A DNA stretch of 64,000 nucleotides from MH13 sp040219355 (GTDB lineage: Bacteria; Pseudomonadota; Alphaproteobacteria; Rhizobiales; MH13), in NCBI GenBank assembly GCA_040219355.1, contig JAVJSN010000003.1, positions 1-64,000 of the forward strand. Direction: 5' to 3'. Shown here one piece after another: positions 26,806 to 36,394 of the stretch. Position numbers and translations under genes: made by a program. Each line of letters begins with the position of its first letter. Positions within the stretch are counted from its first letter, which is position 1. The notes below the pieces were generated by a model, which saw only the letters and a program-made list of their open reading frames with translations, did no database searches and was not told the origin of the DNA.

Positions 26806-27894
26806 ATGCGTTTGTCTGCCTCCCTCAATCGCTATCTCGCCTTGGCCTTCGTCAGACATGTGGGCTTTGTTTTTCTTGGTGCGTTCGCGTTGATGTTCAT
26901 GGTGGATATCATGGAGCTATCGCGGCGCGGCGGCGACTTGGAAGTGCCGGTAACGGCCATTGTGGCAATCTCTGCCATGCGCCTGCCCGCGCTGGCTGAA
27001 CAGCTTGTGCCCTTTGCTGTTTTGATTGGTGCTTTGATGACACTCGTTGCGCTGTCACGGCGTTCTGAACTCATCATCGCACGAGCGTCAGGTTTGTCGG
27101 CCTGGCAGTTCTTGGTACCATTGATCGTTGTAGCCGCATTGGTTGGTGTCACCGCATCGCTGGTTTACAACCCACTGTCAGCCACGTTGAAAGTTCATTC
27201 TGATGCCATCTTAACCGAGCGATTTGCTGGCAGCACAACCAATGTTGACCCAGATCGCGAAGTTTGGTTCCGGCAATCGACAGGCAACATCATGACGCTG
27301 GTGCGCGCCGCCTCGGCCACTGATGATGGTCAAACACTCAATCAGGTCAGCGCCATGCTTTTTGATGAAAATGGCGATTTCAACCAGCGGGTCGATGCTC
27401 AGCGCGCGCTGCTGCGAGATGGCGCTTGGCACATGGAAAATGTGACCATGACCAACACGCAGGGAGAATCGCGTGCTGTCGATGTTTTCACGCTCGCCAC
27501 CCCTTTAACAGCCGACGATGTCCTAGGACGGTTCACACCCGCCACGTCTGTCCCAATTTGGAGCCTTCCTAGCCTTGCAAATAAGGCACAACAGGCGGGC
27601 ATCGCGTCTGATCGCTATAGATTCCAATTTCAGGCCTTGCTCGCGCGGCCCATGCTGCTTATGGCCATGGTGTTGGTGGCTGCAACGGTGTCTTTGCGGT
27701 TCTCTCGGCATGGGGGAACGACAAAACTGGTTGTGGCTGGATTGAGTGCTGGATTTATCGTGTTTGTGATCAACGAAATTGCAGGCGACCTAGGCGGGGC
27801 GGGATTGGTCAATCCAATCCTTGCAGCATGGGTGCCACCGATCGCAGCAGGCCTGTTTGGCATCACCGCCTTGTTGCACCTGGAGGACGGGTAG
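26806..27894 (+). CDS. lptG: LPS export permease LptG
   Basis: The 362-residue partner of LptF has the same layout: three helices, a periplasmic domain and three helices. LNRYLALAFVRHVGFVFLG at the start and FRFQALLARPMLLMAMVLVAATVSLRF near the end are typical. GGAG lies ten bases before the ATG, and only three bases separate it from lptF. The C-terminus runs to within two bases of the proposed lptD start. Confidence 0.95.
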   Translation: MRLSASLNRYLALAFVRHVGFVFLGAFALMFMVDIMELSRRGGDLEVPVTAIVAISAMRLPALAEQLVPFAVLIGALMTLVALSRRSELIIARASGLSAWQFLVPLIVVAALVGVTASLVYNPLSATLKVHSDAILTERFAGSTTNVDPDREVWFRQSTGNIMTLVRAASATDDGQTLNQVSAMLFDENGDFNQRVDAQRALLRDGAWHMENVTMTNTQGESRAVDVFTLATPLTADDVLGRFTPATSVPIWSLPSLANKAQQAGIASDRYRFQFQALLARPMLLMAMVLVAATVSLRFSRHGGTTKLVVAGLSAGFIVFVINEIAGDLGGAGLVNPILAAWVPPIAAGLFGITALLHLEDG

Positions 27895-27896
27895 GC

Positions 27897-30290
27897 TTGG
27901 CGGGTTCGGTGCGCGCATCTTTGGCAACGCGATTGCGTCAAGGCACAGCGCTCACCTTGGCAGGAGCCCTTGCGCTGACCGGCATCGGTGCTGGCTTGAC
28001 GTTGGGCGTGAGCAATACCGCTCAGGCGCAAACGCAGACCGTACCAGGGCTCACACAGCCAAATGCCGACGCACAAATGTTCTTGGAAGCTGATGAGCTG
28101 CTTTACAACGAAGGCGCGAACACCGTCACAGCGCTTGGCACCGTCACCATCTTTTATGATGGTTATACGGTTGAAGCCGATGAAGTTATCTACAATCGCG
28201 CGGAAGGCCGTGTGTTGGCGCGCGGCAATGTTGTTCTCGTTGAGCCAAGTGGTTCGATCCTGCGGGCAACGTCAGCAGATCTCAGTGACACGCTGACCGA
28301 TGGGTTTGTCGATGCATTGAGCGTTGAAACACCTGAACGAGGTTTCTTCACGGCTCGCAACGCTACCCGCCGCGACGAAGGCACAGTGACCGAGTTCGAA
28401 GAGGGCACGTACACAGCCTGCGAAGCTTGTCCGGAAGGCTCCGGTCGACCACTGGCATGGAAGTTCCATGCCGATACCATCACGTACGATGAAGAAGACC
28501 AGATGGTGTACTACGAAAATGTCCGGTTGGACTTTTTCGGCATACCCATTGTTTGGTTGCCATTCTTTGCCCACACCGACCCAACCGTTGAGCGCAAAAG
28601 CGGCTTTTTGCGCCCAGAATACCTTCACGACAGTCGAGTAGGGTTCGGCGTTTCAACCCCCTACTATTTCGCACTCGACCCAAGCTACGACCTGACAATC
28701 ACGCCAACGACCTATACCGGCCAGGGCCTGCACCTTGAAGCCGAGTGGCGGCAGAGGCTGGAGAATGGCGGATTCAGCGTTCGCGCATCCGGCATTCGGC
28801 AATTCGACAGAGATCAGTTTGATAATCAGCCCGGCGATCAGGACTGGCGCGGCGGCCTTGCCACCAACGGTAATTTTTCACTGAACAGTCGCTGGAACTT
28901 TGGTTGGAATTTGTACTGGCAATCTGACCGACGCTATTTCCGGGACTATGCGATTGAGACAGAAGGTGCCAGTCAAGTTGTCTCCGACATTTTTCTGACC
29001 GGTCTTCACGATCGCAGCTATTTCGATGCGCGCGTTGAGCGCATCCAGGTTGCTACCATAACCGAAGGCGATCAAAATCAGCCGTGGACACTTCCGGTTG
29101 TCGACTATGATCGCCGATTCACACCCGATCATGTCGGTGGCGAGCTTCAGGTTCTTGCGAATTTGACGACAATTGTTCGTGAGGATGCCTATTTTCAGAG
29201 CGAGACCGTTGGTGGTGTCAACAATGTCAACATTTACGAAGGTCTTGATGGCCAGATGAGCCGCGCGACGCTGGATGTGTCTTGGCGCCGCGAGTTCATC
29301 GGCCCGCTTGGTCAGGTGTTTACACCGCAAGTCGGTTTCCGTGGCGATGTGATTGGCTACAACCTTGGCAATGAATCCAACGTTGTTTTTGATGACGGTG
29401 AAAATTCATTCGCGCGTGGCATGGCATCGGCAGGGCTGGAATGGCGCTGGCCCTTCCTGATCACCGCGCCTGGTAGCAGCCATGTCTTGGAGCCGGTCGC
29501 ACAGCTCATTGTACGACCTGACACAAGCCATATTGGTGAGGTGCCCATTGAGGATTCGCAAAGCCTTGTCTTTGACGCCTCCAATCTTTTCGATTGGGAC
29601 AAGTATTCCGGGTATGACCAACTTGAAGGCGGTACACGGGCCAATGTCGGCGTGCGGTATTCAGGTACGTTCGACAACGGCCTCTCGCTCAGCGCTGTTA
29701 TCGGCCAGTCCTTCCACCTCGCCGGTGAAAACCCCTACGCTTGGACACAAACTGGCACCAATATCCTTACCCCAAACGGGGCTGATAGCGGCCTTGAAAC
29801 AGATCAATCCGATTATGTGGCAATGCTAACGGCACGCCTGCAAAACCGGCTGTCGTTGACTGGCTCAGGTCGTTTTGACGAGGATGACTTCCGTCTGGAA
29901 CGTGGTGAACTGATCGCATCGGCAACGCATGGCCGAGTGTCTGGATCGGCGGCCTATGCTTATCTCGCCGCTCAGCCCAATCGCGGTATCAACGAAGACC
30001 AACACCAAATTACCGGTTCAGCTTCACTCCAAGTAAACAGCAGCTGGCGGGTCGCCGGTAGTCTCCAATATGATTTGGAGCAGAGCCACATACTCGGCTA
30101 CGGCGCGGGCATTCAATATGTCTGCGACTGCTTTGGATTCGGTGTGAATTATACCTACACCGCGCCAGATGCTAACGACGGTGTTTCTGACAGCCGCGTC
30201 ATGTTGAATGTTTCCCTGCGTACAATCGGCGGTGTGGAAACGCAGGTGCTCAATAATGATCAGTTCAACAGTTTGTTCGGAACAGAATAG
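27897..30290 (+). CDS. lptD: Outer-membrane LPS assembly protein LptD
   Basis: The ~797-residue protein has an N-terminal export signal (hydrophobic ~20-35, cleavage near AQA|QT). An OstA/LptA-like jellyroll (~50-190, beginning FLEADELLYNEGANTVTALG) follows, then a large beta-barrel domain with KSGFLRPEYLHDSRVGFGV. Cysteines near TACEACPEG and at the C-terminal YVCDCFGFGV match the disulfide-forming positions of LptD. The start is taken as TTG at 27897 behind GGAGG; GTG at 27909 is an alternative. A start at 27828 would overlap lptG. Confidence 0.93.
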   Translation: MAGSVRASLATRLRQGTALTLAGALALTGIGAGLTLGVSNTAQAQTQTVPGLTQPNADAQMFLEADELLYNEGANTVTALGTVTIFYDGYTVEADEVIYNRAEGRVLARGNVVLVEPSGSILRATSADLSDTLTDGFVDALSVETPERGFFTARNATRRDEGTVTEFEEGTYTACEACPEGSGRPLAWKFHADTITYDEEDQMVYYENVRLDFFGIPIVWLPFFAHTDPTVERKSGFLRPEYLHDSRVGFGVSTPYYFALDPSYDLTITPTTYTGQGLHLEAEWRQRLENGGFSVRASGIRQFDRDQFDNQPGDQDWRGGLATNGNFSLNSRWNFGWNLYWQSDRRYFRDYAIETEGASQVVSDIFLTGLHDRSYFDARVERIQVATITEGDQNQPWTLPVVDYDRRFTPDHVGGELQVLANLTTIVREDAYFQSETVGGVNNVNIYEGLDGQMSRATLDVSWRREFIGPLGQVFTPQVGFRGDVIGYNLGNESNVVFDDGENSFARGMASAGLEWRWPFLITAPGSSHVLEPVAQLIVRPDTSHIGEVPIEDSQSLVFDASNLFDWDKYSGYDQLEGGTRANVGVRYSGTFDNGLSLSAVIGQSFHLAGENPYAWTQTGTNILTPNGADSGLETDQSDYVAMLTARLQNRLSLTGSGRFDEDDFRLERGELIASATHGRVSGSAAYAYLAAQPNRGINEDQHQITGSASLQVNSSWRVAGSLQYDLEQSHILGYGAGIQYVCDCFGFGVNYTYTAPDANDGVSDSRVMLNVSLRTIGGVETQVLNNDQFNSLFGTE

Positions 30291-30414
30291 AGTCTGACGG
30301 GCCGAATTTGGGCACATTTGGCAGGCACGGGCGTTTCGCAGCAGCAAAGCACCGCCATTGGCAGGCTTGCATGCTCGTGCTGGCGTTCAAGCCTGTAGTT
30401 AAAAGGATAGCAAG

Positions 30415-31410
30415 ATGAAGGGTGCAGAGACAAAGCGCAAAGCGCGCACGACGATCAGCGTCAGACTTGGTGCACTGGTTTTCGGTGGCGCGATGCTGTT
30501 GGCCGCGCCGGGTTTCGTTCCATCGCTTACTTCGCCAGCGGTTGCGCAATCGGTTTATACCGCAGTCCTGGTCAACGATGTGCCGATAAGCAACTACGAC
30601 ATCAATGCACGGACAGCGTTGCTGCGGCTGCAGGGCGCATCCAGTGCGCAAGCATCATCGAGCGCCGAGAACGAACTGATAGACGAAGCTTTGCAGCGCG
30701 CTGAAGCAAGGCGCCTGGGCATCTCGGTCACCCAGGCAGAACTTGATCAAGCCCTGCAAAACATTGCGTCACGCAGCGGGCTCAGCGTCTCACAACTTGG
30801 GCAGGCGCTTGGTCAGCGAGGCGTCGATCTTGCGACGTTGCGTGATAGCATCGAAGCTCAAATTCTGTGGGATCAGGTGATCCGTGCACGTTTTCAGGCG
30901 ACGGTCCGCGTTGACGAGCAGGATGTTTTGGCGGCGCTCGACAACCGTTCAGGAGACGAGGCCGCGTCTGAGCTAACAACGACGGAATACACATTGCGCG
31001 AAGTGGTGTTCATTGTGCCCGAAGGGTCGGGCGCAAACGTGCGGGACCAACGCCGCCGCGAAGCCACTGCGTTTCGCTCTCGATTTGAGTCCTGTGCATC
31101 AGGTATTTCGGCCGCACGGGAGCTCAATGGCGTGGTTGTGCAAGCTGAGGCGCGTCGCTTTTCGTCGGACCTTCCTTCGGAGCTTGACGGGCTGCTGCAG
31201 GAAACTGCCGTCGGTCGCCTGACACCTCCAGAGGATGGACCTGAAGGTGTGGTGATGTTTGCGGTTTGCAACAAGCGCGACGTGCGTTCTGATGCTGAAG
31301 CACGCCGCGATGTCGAAAGCGAATTGCGCAATGAAGAGGGCCTTCTGCTTTCACGTGGCTATCTGCGCGACCTACGGGCGTCGGCAACGATTCTGCGCCC
31401 CAACAACTGA
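30415..31410 (+). CDS. surA: SurA-like periplasmic chaperone / PPIase
   Basis: The 331-residue protein has a signal peptide (~1-44, cleavage near AVA|QSVY). A SurA N-terminal chaperone domain follows (VYTAVLVNDVPISNYDINART, then ELIDEALQRAEARRLGISVT), with one parvulin-like segment (~180-300). The parvulin signature is weak, so prolyl isomerase activity is uncertain while chaperoning of outer-membrane proteins is likely. AAAGGA precedes the ATG. Position right after lptD parallels surA placement in other proteobacteria. Confidence 0.85.
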   Translation: MKGAETKRKARTTISVRLGALVFGGAMLLAAPGFVPSLTSPAVAQSVYTAVLVNDVPISNYDINARTALLRLQGASSAQASSSAENELIDEALQRAEARRLGISVTQAELDQALQNIASRSGLSVSQLGQALGQRGVDLATLRDSIEAQILWDQVIRARFQATVRVDEQDVLAALDNRSGDEAASELTTTEYTLREVVFIVPEGSGANVRDQRRREATAFRSRFESCASGISAARELNGVVVQAEARRFSSDLPSELDGLLQETAVGRLTPPEDGPEGVVMFAVCNKRDVRSDAEARRDVESELRNEEGLLLSRGYLRDLRASATILRPNN

Positions 31411-31427
31411 TTGAGGCGACACAGACA

Positions 31428-32456
31428 ATGCCACTTGGCGCTCGCCCGCTTGCTGTTTCCATGGGTGAACCAGCAGGCATTGGGCCCGATATCATTCTGC
31501 AAGCCTTTCAACAGCTAAAGAACGAAGCATCAGCTCCGAATCTCATCGTTTTTGGCGATCCAGCGCTGTTCCATAGCCGTGCAAGACGCATGGGCTTTGC
31601 CCTGGACATAGAGGCGCTGGCTTCCATTGACGACGCTAGAAGCCGATCTGAGGGCACTCTGCCTGTCGTGAACGTTGGCAATGTCGCCGACATTCCTGGC
31701 GAACTTAATCCTGGCACAGGCGCGGTGACAGTGGCTGCGCTGCGTGGTGCTCTGGAGGCATTGAAGGCCGGACGATGCGCTGGGCTGGTGACCGCGCCGA
31801 TCCACAAAGCCAATCTCTATGCCACAGGTTTTGGCTTTCCCGGCCACACCGAATTTCTTGAAGCGTTTGCCCAAGAGCATTGGCCGGACAAGCATCCAAT
31901 GGCTGTGATGATGTTGGCGGGGCCAGAGCTGCGCACAGTGCCTGTCACCGTTCACATTCCACTGCACGAGGTCGCGCGTTCACTCACCATGCAGCGGATT
32001 GTCGATGTTGGCATGGCAACAGCGCGAGATCTGACTGAGCGTTTTGGTATCACCAGACCACGGCTTGCTATTGCCGGGCTTAATCCGCACGCTGGAGAAG
32101 ACGGAACGCTGGGCAGTGAAGACGATGCGGTGATCACTCCGGCAGTAGCAGCTTTGTGCCGTGCGGGCATAGATGCTGCCGGCCCCCTGCCCGCTGACAC
32201 AATGTTCCATGCTGAGGCGCGCCAGACCTTTGATGTGGCACTGTGCATGTATCACGACCAGGCGCTGATCCCAGTGAAGGCATTGGACTTCCACAACACC
32301 GTCAATGTGACGCTAGGACTGCCGTTTGTGCGCACATCGCCAGACCATGGCACGGCGTTGTCGCTGGCAGGAACCGGCAAAGCTTCGCCTGCCAGCATGA
32401 TCGCGGCGATCAGGCTTGCCGATCAAATGAGCCAGCGCGTTCGAGCTGCTGCGTGA
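31428..32456 (+). CDS. pdxA: 4-hydroxythreonine-4-phosphate dehydrogenase
   Basis: The 342-residue NAD-dependent enzyme of pyridoxal phosphate synthesis shows SMGEPAGIGPDIIL at the start, GFPGHTEFL with a metal-binding His, and CMYHDQALIPVKAL with a further His near the C-terminus. Length is normal. It sits 17 bases after surA; the surA-pdxA-rsmA order is the same as in gammaproteobacteria. Its stop overlaps the rsmA GTG start. Confidence 0.97.
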   Translation: MPLGARPLAVSMGEPAGIGPDIILQAFQQLKNEASAPNLIVFGDPALFHSRARRMGFALDIEALASIDDARSRSEGTLPVVNVGNVADIPGELNPGTGAVTVAALRGALEALKAGRCAGLVTAPIHKANLYATGFGFPGHTEFLEAFAQEHWPDKHPMAVMMLAGPELRTVPVTVHIPLHEVARSLTMQRIVDVGMATARDLTERFGITRPRLAIAGLNPHAGEDGTLGSEDDAVITPAVAALCRAGIDAAGPLPADTMFHAEARQTFDVALCMYHDQALIPVKALDFHNTVNVTLGLPFVRTSPDHGTALSLAGTGKASPASMIAAIRLADQMSQRVRAAA

Positions 32457-33328
32457 ATCTGGATAGGCTACCCAGCGTCCGCGCCGAAGTGGAAAGTCTT
32501 GGGCCGAGCGGATCACGTCTTGGGGCGAAAAAATCCCTTGGCCAAAACTTCCTTTTTGACCTCAACCTTACCCGCAAGATTGCCCGCTCTGGCCTACCGC
32601 TGGGCGAAGGAACAATCGTTGAGGTTGGGCCAGGTCCGGGCGGACTGACCCGCGCGCTGCTTCTGGAAGGCGCAAAGCGCGTGATCGCCATTGAACGGGA
32701 TGAGCGCTTTCGACCTATCCTAGATCGGCTGACAGAGGCCAGCGAGGGACGTCTTGAGGTCTTCTATGGTGATGCCACCAGAGTGGCCTTAACTGGCCAC
32801 ATCAATCCATCGAACGGTCCTGCACAAATCATCGCCAACTTGCCCTACAATGTTGGCACACCGCTGTTGGTTGGCTGGCTGCTCAGCGAACGATGGCCGC
32901 CCTGGTTTGCGGGACTGACGCTGATGTTCCAACGCGAGGTAGCCCAGCGGATCGTGGCGCAGTCCAATGACAAACATTATGGCAGATTGGGCGTTTTGGC
33001 AGGCTGGCGTTGCCAAACACATTTGATGTTTGACGTGCCACCATCAGCATTCGTGCCACCACCAAAGGTGACGTCCAGCGTTGTGCATCTGCGTCCGCGC
33101 GCCGAGCCTCTGCCCTGCCAGGGTAAGGACCTAGAAAAGGTCGCTGCTGCCGCCTTCGGGCAACGGCGCAAGATGGTGCGGCAGTCGTTGAAAAGCCTAG
33201 GGCTAGGCCAAGACGGTTTGGCGGAACTCATAGAGCGGGTTGGCTTGGAAGGCACCGAGCGGGCAGAAACACTGCCAATTGAAACGTTCGCAGCCTTGGC
33301 CCAAACGTACCGCGATTTAGTCAGCTGA
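32453..33328 (+). CDS. rsmA: 16S rRNA dimethyladenosine transferase RsmA/KsgA
   Basis: The 291-residue SAM-dependent methyltransferase dimethylates two adjacent adenines in helix 45 of 16S rRNA. KKSLGQNFLFD, the SAM loop VEVGPGPGGLTRALL and the catalytic NLPYNVGTPLL motif are all present. The start is GTG at 32453 within the pdxA stop (GTGA), giving coupled translation; the longer frame from 32243 lies inside pdxA. The 3' end overlaps the convergent gmk by 12 bases. Confidence 0.96.
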   Translation: MNLDRLPSVRAEVESLGPSGSRLGAKKSLGQNFLFDLNLTRKIARSGLPLGEGTIVEVGPGPGGLTRALLLEGAKRVIAIERDERFRPILDRLTEASEGRLEVFYGDATRVALTGHINPSNGPAQIIANLPYNVGTPLLVGWLLSERWPPWFAGLTLMFQREVAQRIVAQSNDKHYGRLGVLAGWRCQTHLMFDVPPSAFVPPPKVTSSVVHLRPRAEPLPCQGKDLEKVAAAAFGQRRKMVRQSLKSLGLGQDGLAELIERVGLEGTERAETLPIETFAALAQTYRDLVS

Positions 33329-33949
33329 GACCAGCTCACTCACAAAGTCTTCAAGCCCTGGCTGACGATCCCGGCGCACAGTTTCGGCCACGTAGATCGC
33401 ACGAAGCTGCTCATAGGCGTCGCTAAGATCGCTGTTGGTGATGACATAATCATAATCGCGCCAATGGGTCATCTCATCGCGAGCGTTCTCTAAGCGCTTT
33501 TCAATCACGTCCGGTTTGTCTTCAGCGCGGCGAATGATGCGTGCCCGCAGCTCATCAAAGCTCGGCGGGAGCACAAACACGGTCACCGTGTCTTCCGGCA
33601 TCGCAGCGCGCACCTGTTCGGTGCCCTGCCAATCAATGTCGAACAGCATGATATGGCCTTGGCTCAGCGCGCGCTCCACCGGCTCACGTGGCGTGCCATA
33701 GAAATTACCGTGCACTTCGGCCCATTCCAGCAGCGCACCCTGGTCACGGCGATGCAAGAACGAAACCTCATCGATGAAGTGATAATGCGTGCCCTCGATC
33801 TCCGACGGCCGTCTTTGGCGTGTGGTCACGGATACAGAAAGCTTGGGCGTTGCGAGCACCTCGTCCTGAAGCAACTGACGCGCAAGAGTCGATTTGCCGG
33901 CCCCGGAAGGTGAGGAAAGAACCAGAATGTATCCGCGCTTGCTGCTCAT
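33317..33949 (-). CDS. gmk: Guanylate kinase
   Basis: The 210-residue enzyme phosphorylates GMP to GDP. The P-loop SSPSGAGKSTL sits at ~12-22, TTRQRRPSEIEGTHYHF is the GMP-binding segment, and HGNFYGTPREPVE follows. Length is typical. It is the last gene of the minus-strand mltG-yicC-gmk series, 19 bases after yicC, and converges on rsmA. Confidence 0.97.
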   Translation of the reverse strand: MSSKRGYILVLSSPSGAGKSTLARQLLQDEVLATPKLSVSVTTRQRRPSEIEGTHYHFIDEVSFLHRRDQGALLEWAEVHGNFYGTPREPVERALSQGHIMLFDIDWQGTEQVRAAMPEDTVTVFVLPPSFDELRARIIRRAEDKPDVIEKRLENARDEMTHWRDYDYVITNSDLSDAYEQLRAIYVAETVRRDRQPGLEDFVSELVSAD

Positions 33950-33968
33950 GCTTGCCTCATCGAGCCGA

Positions 33969-34862
33969 CTATTCGACGTTTTGAACCTGCTCTTTGACCT
34001 GATCGATCAACGCTTTCAAGGCCAGCCCATGCTGGGTGACGGTGATTGTTGAAGCCTTCGAACAGATTGTATTGGCCTCGCGGTTAAATTCCTGTGCAAG
34101 AAAATCAAGCTTACGCCCCACAGGTTCGCTGACATAAAGCAAGGCGCGCGCGGCATCGATATGGGCACGCAAGCGGGCCAGTTCTTCTTCAATGTCTGCC
34201 TTGGTGGCCAAGACCGCAGCTTCTTGATGCAAGCGCTGTTCATCCAGCGGGTTCGCATCCTCTAGCAACCGACCAACCTGGGATTTTAGCCGCGCCATCA
34301 AATGCTCGCCACGCGCTTCGGGATGCTCGGCCAGCGCTTGGGTTTCGCGTTCGATTTCGGCAACCAGCCCGTGCAGAACAGCTAGCATCGCATCGCCTTC
34401 GGCGGCACGTGCCTTGCCGAGCTCAATGGCACAGGTTTCAGCACAGGCCAGCAGTGCTGCATCACGCGCTTGGCTTGCCGCTTCACTTGTGTCGGCGGCG
34501 GCAGGGTCCACCATCTCAACGACACCTGGCAGTGCCAACAGATCGGACAGCGTTGGCGCGGGATCGCCCCAAGCGCTGGCGCGCTCGCAAAGCGTTACAC
34601 GCAGATTTTCTAAAGTATCGACATTGATGCGTGGCTGGCGCTCGGCATCGCGCTGCAAGGACACATTCACATTGACATTGCCGCGCCGAATAACACCTTG
34701 GAACAGCGCGCGGATCGGCTTGTCGAGGTGATCGAATCCGGCGGGCAAACGGAGCTTGATGTCACTGGAACGCCCATTGACGCAGCGCGCTTCGATCTGA
34801 ACCGAGAGCGATCCGTGATTGGCTTCGGCCCGCGCAAAGCCGGTCATGGAGTTTAATGGCAT
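33969..34862 (-). CDS. yicC: YicC-family protein
   Basis: The 297-residue protein begins with the family hallmark SMTGFARAE and ends with the conserved block around ANTICSKASTITVTQHGLALKALIDQVKEQVQNVE. YicC proteins are described as RNA-degrading or RNA-decay-promoting factors and are commonly found beside gmk, as here. Much of the middle is helical and Glu/Ala-rich. It starts eight bases after the mltG stop, so the two are co-transcribed. Confidence 0.93.
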   Translation of the reverse strand: MPLNSMTGFARAEANHGSLSVQIEARCVNGRSSDIKLRLPAGFDHLDKPIRALFQGVIRRGNVNVNVSLQRDAERQPRINVDTLENLRVTLCERASAWGDPAPTLSDLLALPGVVEMVDPAAADTSEAASQARDAALLACAETCAIELGKARAAEGDAMLAVLHGLVAEIERETQALAEHPEARGEHLMARLKSQVGRLLEDANPLDEQRLHQEAAVLATKADIEEELARLRAHIDAARALLYVSEPVGRKLDFLAQEFNREANTICSKASTITVTQHGLALKALIDQVKEQVQNVE

Positions 34863-34870
34863 GGTGCGCG

Positions 34871-36091
34871 CTACTGTTGGCTCTCAGAGGTTTCAGCGTC
34901 CTCAGTTGCCTCATCGCCGGTTGCAGCTGCTTCTTCCTGTTCAGCGGCATCGGCCTCCGACTCAGCAGCTTCACGCGCGGCCTCTCGTTGGCGCTCAATC
35001 TCACGCCAGCGCTCAACGTTGCGATTGTGCTCTTCATAGGTTTCGGCAAACGCGTGTCCGCCCGTGCCGTCGGCAACGAAGAACAAATCATCGGTTCGTG
35101 ACGGGTTGGCAACCGCTTCCAGCGAGGCACGACCAGGGTTGGCAATGGGCCCAGGTGGTAGCGCCGGAATCGTGTAGGTGTTGTAGGGATTGCTGTCATC
35201 ACGCAGTTGGCTGCGGTAAATGGGGCGCGGCTCCATCCAAGCTTCTCCTCCAAAGATCCCGTAAAGGATCGTTGGATCAGACTGGATACGCATGCCCTGG
35301 TTCAAGCGGTTGACGAACACACCTGCGACACGGGTGCGCTCGTCGGCGCGCGCCGTTTCTTTTTCAACGATAGAGGCCAGGGTCACCAGCTCTTCGGGCG
35401 TGTCGATGGGCAGATCATCGACCCGACGTTCCCAGATATCCGCGAGGGCTGCCTCTTGCGCTGCGATCATTCGGTCAAGCACGCTCTGTCGCGTAGCATC
35501 GCGGTTGAACGCGTATGTGTTGGGTAGCAAGGTACCTTCAGGCGGAATCTCGGTTATCTCGCCCGTTAAAAACTCAGTGGCGTTGAGACGGTTGACCATC
35601 TGTTGGCTGGTCCAGCCTTCTGGGAAGGTCACAGAGTACACCACCGTGCGGCCCTCGACCATCATATCAAGAATGTCAGACATGGAGGCGTGGGCATCGA
35701 TGGCGTATTCGCCCGCTTGCAGCCGCGAGCGCGCCTGGCGGGCCAGCACCCCGGCTGTAAAGATATGTTCGTTGGAGATCACGCCTCGTGCTTCCAACAT
35801 TCCAGCGATCTCGCGGGTGGCCATGCCGCGCTCGACGCTGATGTTGCGATCTGTGCTGTGTGGGCCCTCGGCGTTGAAGCGCACATTGGCGAAGTAGGCC
35901 AATGCACCAAGAATGACGACGCCCAGAAGCGCCACCGAAAACAAACCATTGAGCAAGACCACGAAAGGAGAGCGGGCACGCTTGGCATGCTTGGCTTTCG
36001 GCGCTGAGACGGTTTCAGGCCTGATTGCTTGTGCAGCACTACGCGGCGTCTGGCTCACGCGATTTGCATCGGAGCTGTTGGAGTCGTTCAT
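34871..36091 (-). CDS. mltG: Endolytic murein transglycosylase MltG
   Basis: The 406-residue protein has one membrane helix (~43-68), a LysM-like region and the YceG catalytic domain. LVTLASIVEKETARADERTRVAGVFVNRL carries the catalytic glutamate (Glu243). TIPALPPGPIANPG and FFVADGTGGHAFAETYEEH are typical. It cleaves nascent glycan strands and is thought to set strand length. A ~30-residue Glu/Ala-rich acidic tail follows the domain. AGGA precedes ATG at 36091. Three DnaA-box-like sequences lie ~240 bases upstream. Confidence 0.95.
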   Translation of the reverse strand: MNDSNSSDANRVSQTPRSAAQAIRPETVSAPKAKHAKRARSPFVVLLNGLFSVALLGVVILGALAYFANVRFNAEGPHSTDRNISVERGMATREIAGMLEARGVISNEHIFTAGVLARQARSRLQAGEYAIDAHASMSDILDMMVEGRTVVYSVTFPEGWTSQQMVNRLNATEFLTGEITEIPPEGTLLPNTYAFNRDATRQSVLDRMIAAQEAALADIWERRVDDLPIDTPEELVTLASIVEKETARADERTRVAGVFVNRLNQGMRIQSDPTILYGIFGGEAWMEPRPIYRSQLRDDSNPYNTYTIPALPPGPIANPGRASLEAVANPSRTDDLFFVADGTGGHAFAETYEEHNRNVERWREIERQREAAREAAESEADAAEQEEAAATGDEATEDAETSESQQ

Positions 36092-36394
36092 GGAATTAAT
36101 CCTGGCATCGCTTCTTGACTGGCCGTTTCGTCCATTGTCATCGTTGTGCCGCCACGCTTTTTCCCGCTCGACGCCTCGATTAAAAGGCAGTTTTCGCGAT
36201 GGCCGTCCAAAGCGGCATAATGTGGCGATTCAAAGGGAACCTTTGGTGTTTTGGTTCGGGGGAAACCAAATCTTCGCCGTTTCAGTTTGGCCTGATGACC
36301 TGCTCAATGGCAGGTCCCAAGCCCACCTCATCCACAGCTTATGCACACGCAATCCACAGCCCAACGGGGAACGGTCTGGCGGTGGCTTTTTTGC
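36092..36394. promoter_or_regulatory. fabF-mltG spacer with DnaA-box-like cluster
   Basis: This 303-base stretch lies downstream of the fabF stop and upstream of mltG, both on the minus strand. It contains three DnaA-box-like sequences (listed separately) and a small hairpin ACCTGC/GCAGGT at ~36298-36315. The overlapping plus-strand frames have no recognisable product. It probably carries an mltG promoter. Confidence 0.5.
36328..36358 (+). promoter_or_regulatory. Three DnaA-box-like sequences at 11-base spacing
   Basis: TCATCCACA (36328), TTATGCACA (36339) and CAATCCACA (36350) stand in the same orientation with starts exactly 11 bases apart. The middle one fits the relaxed consensus TTATNCACA; the others differ from TTATCCACA at one and two positions. 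The phasing puts them on one face of the helix. DnaA or a competitor may bind here. Confidence 0.45.

Noticed and set aside
36092..36394. Chromosomal origin suggested by DnaA-box-like sequences
   Set aside because: Only three close boxes, no adjacent A/T-rich unwinding region and no origin-linked genes beside it; a regulatory or titration site is more likely.
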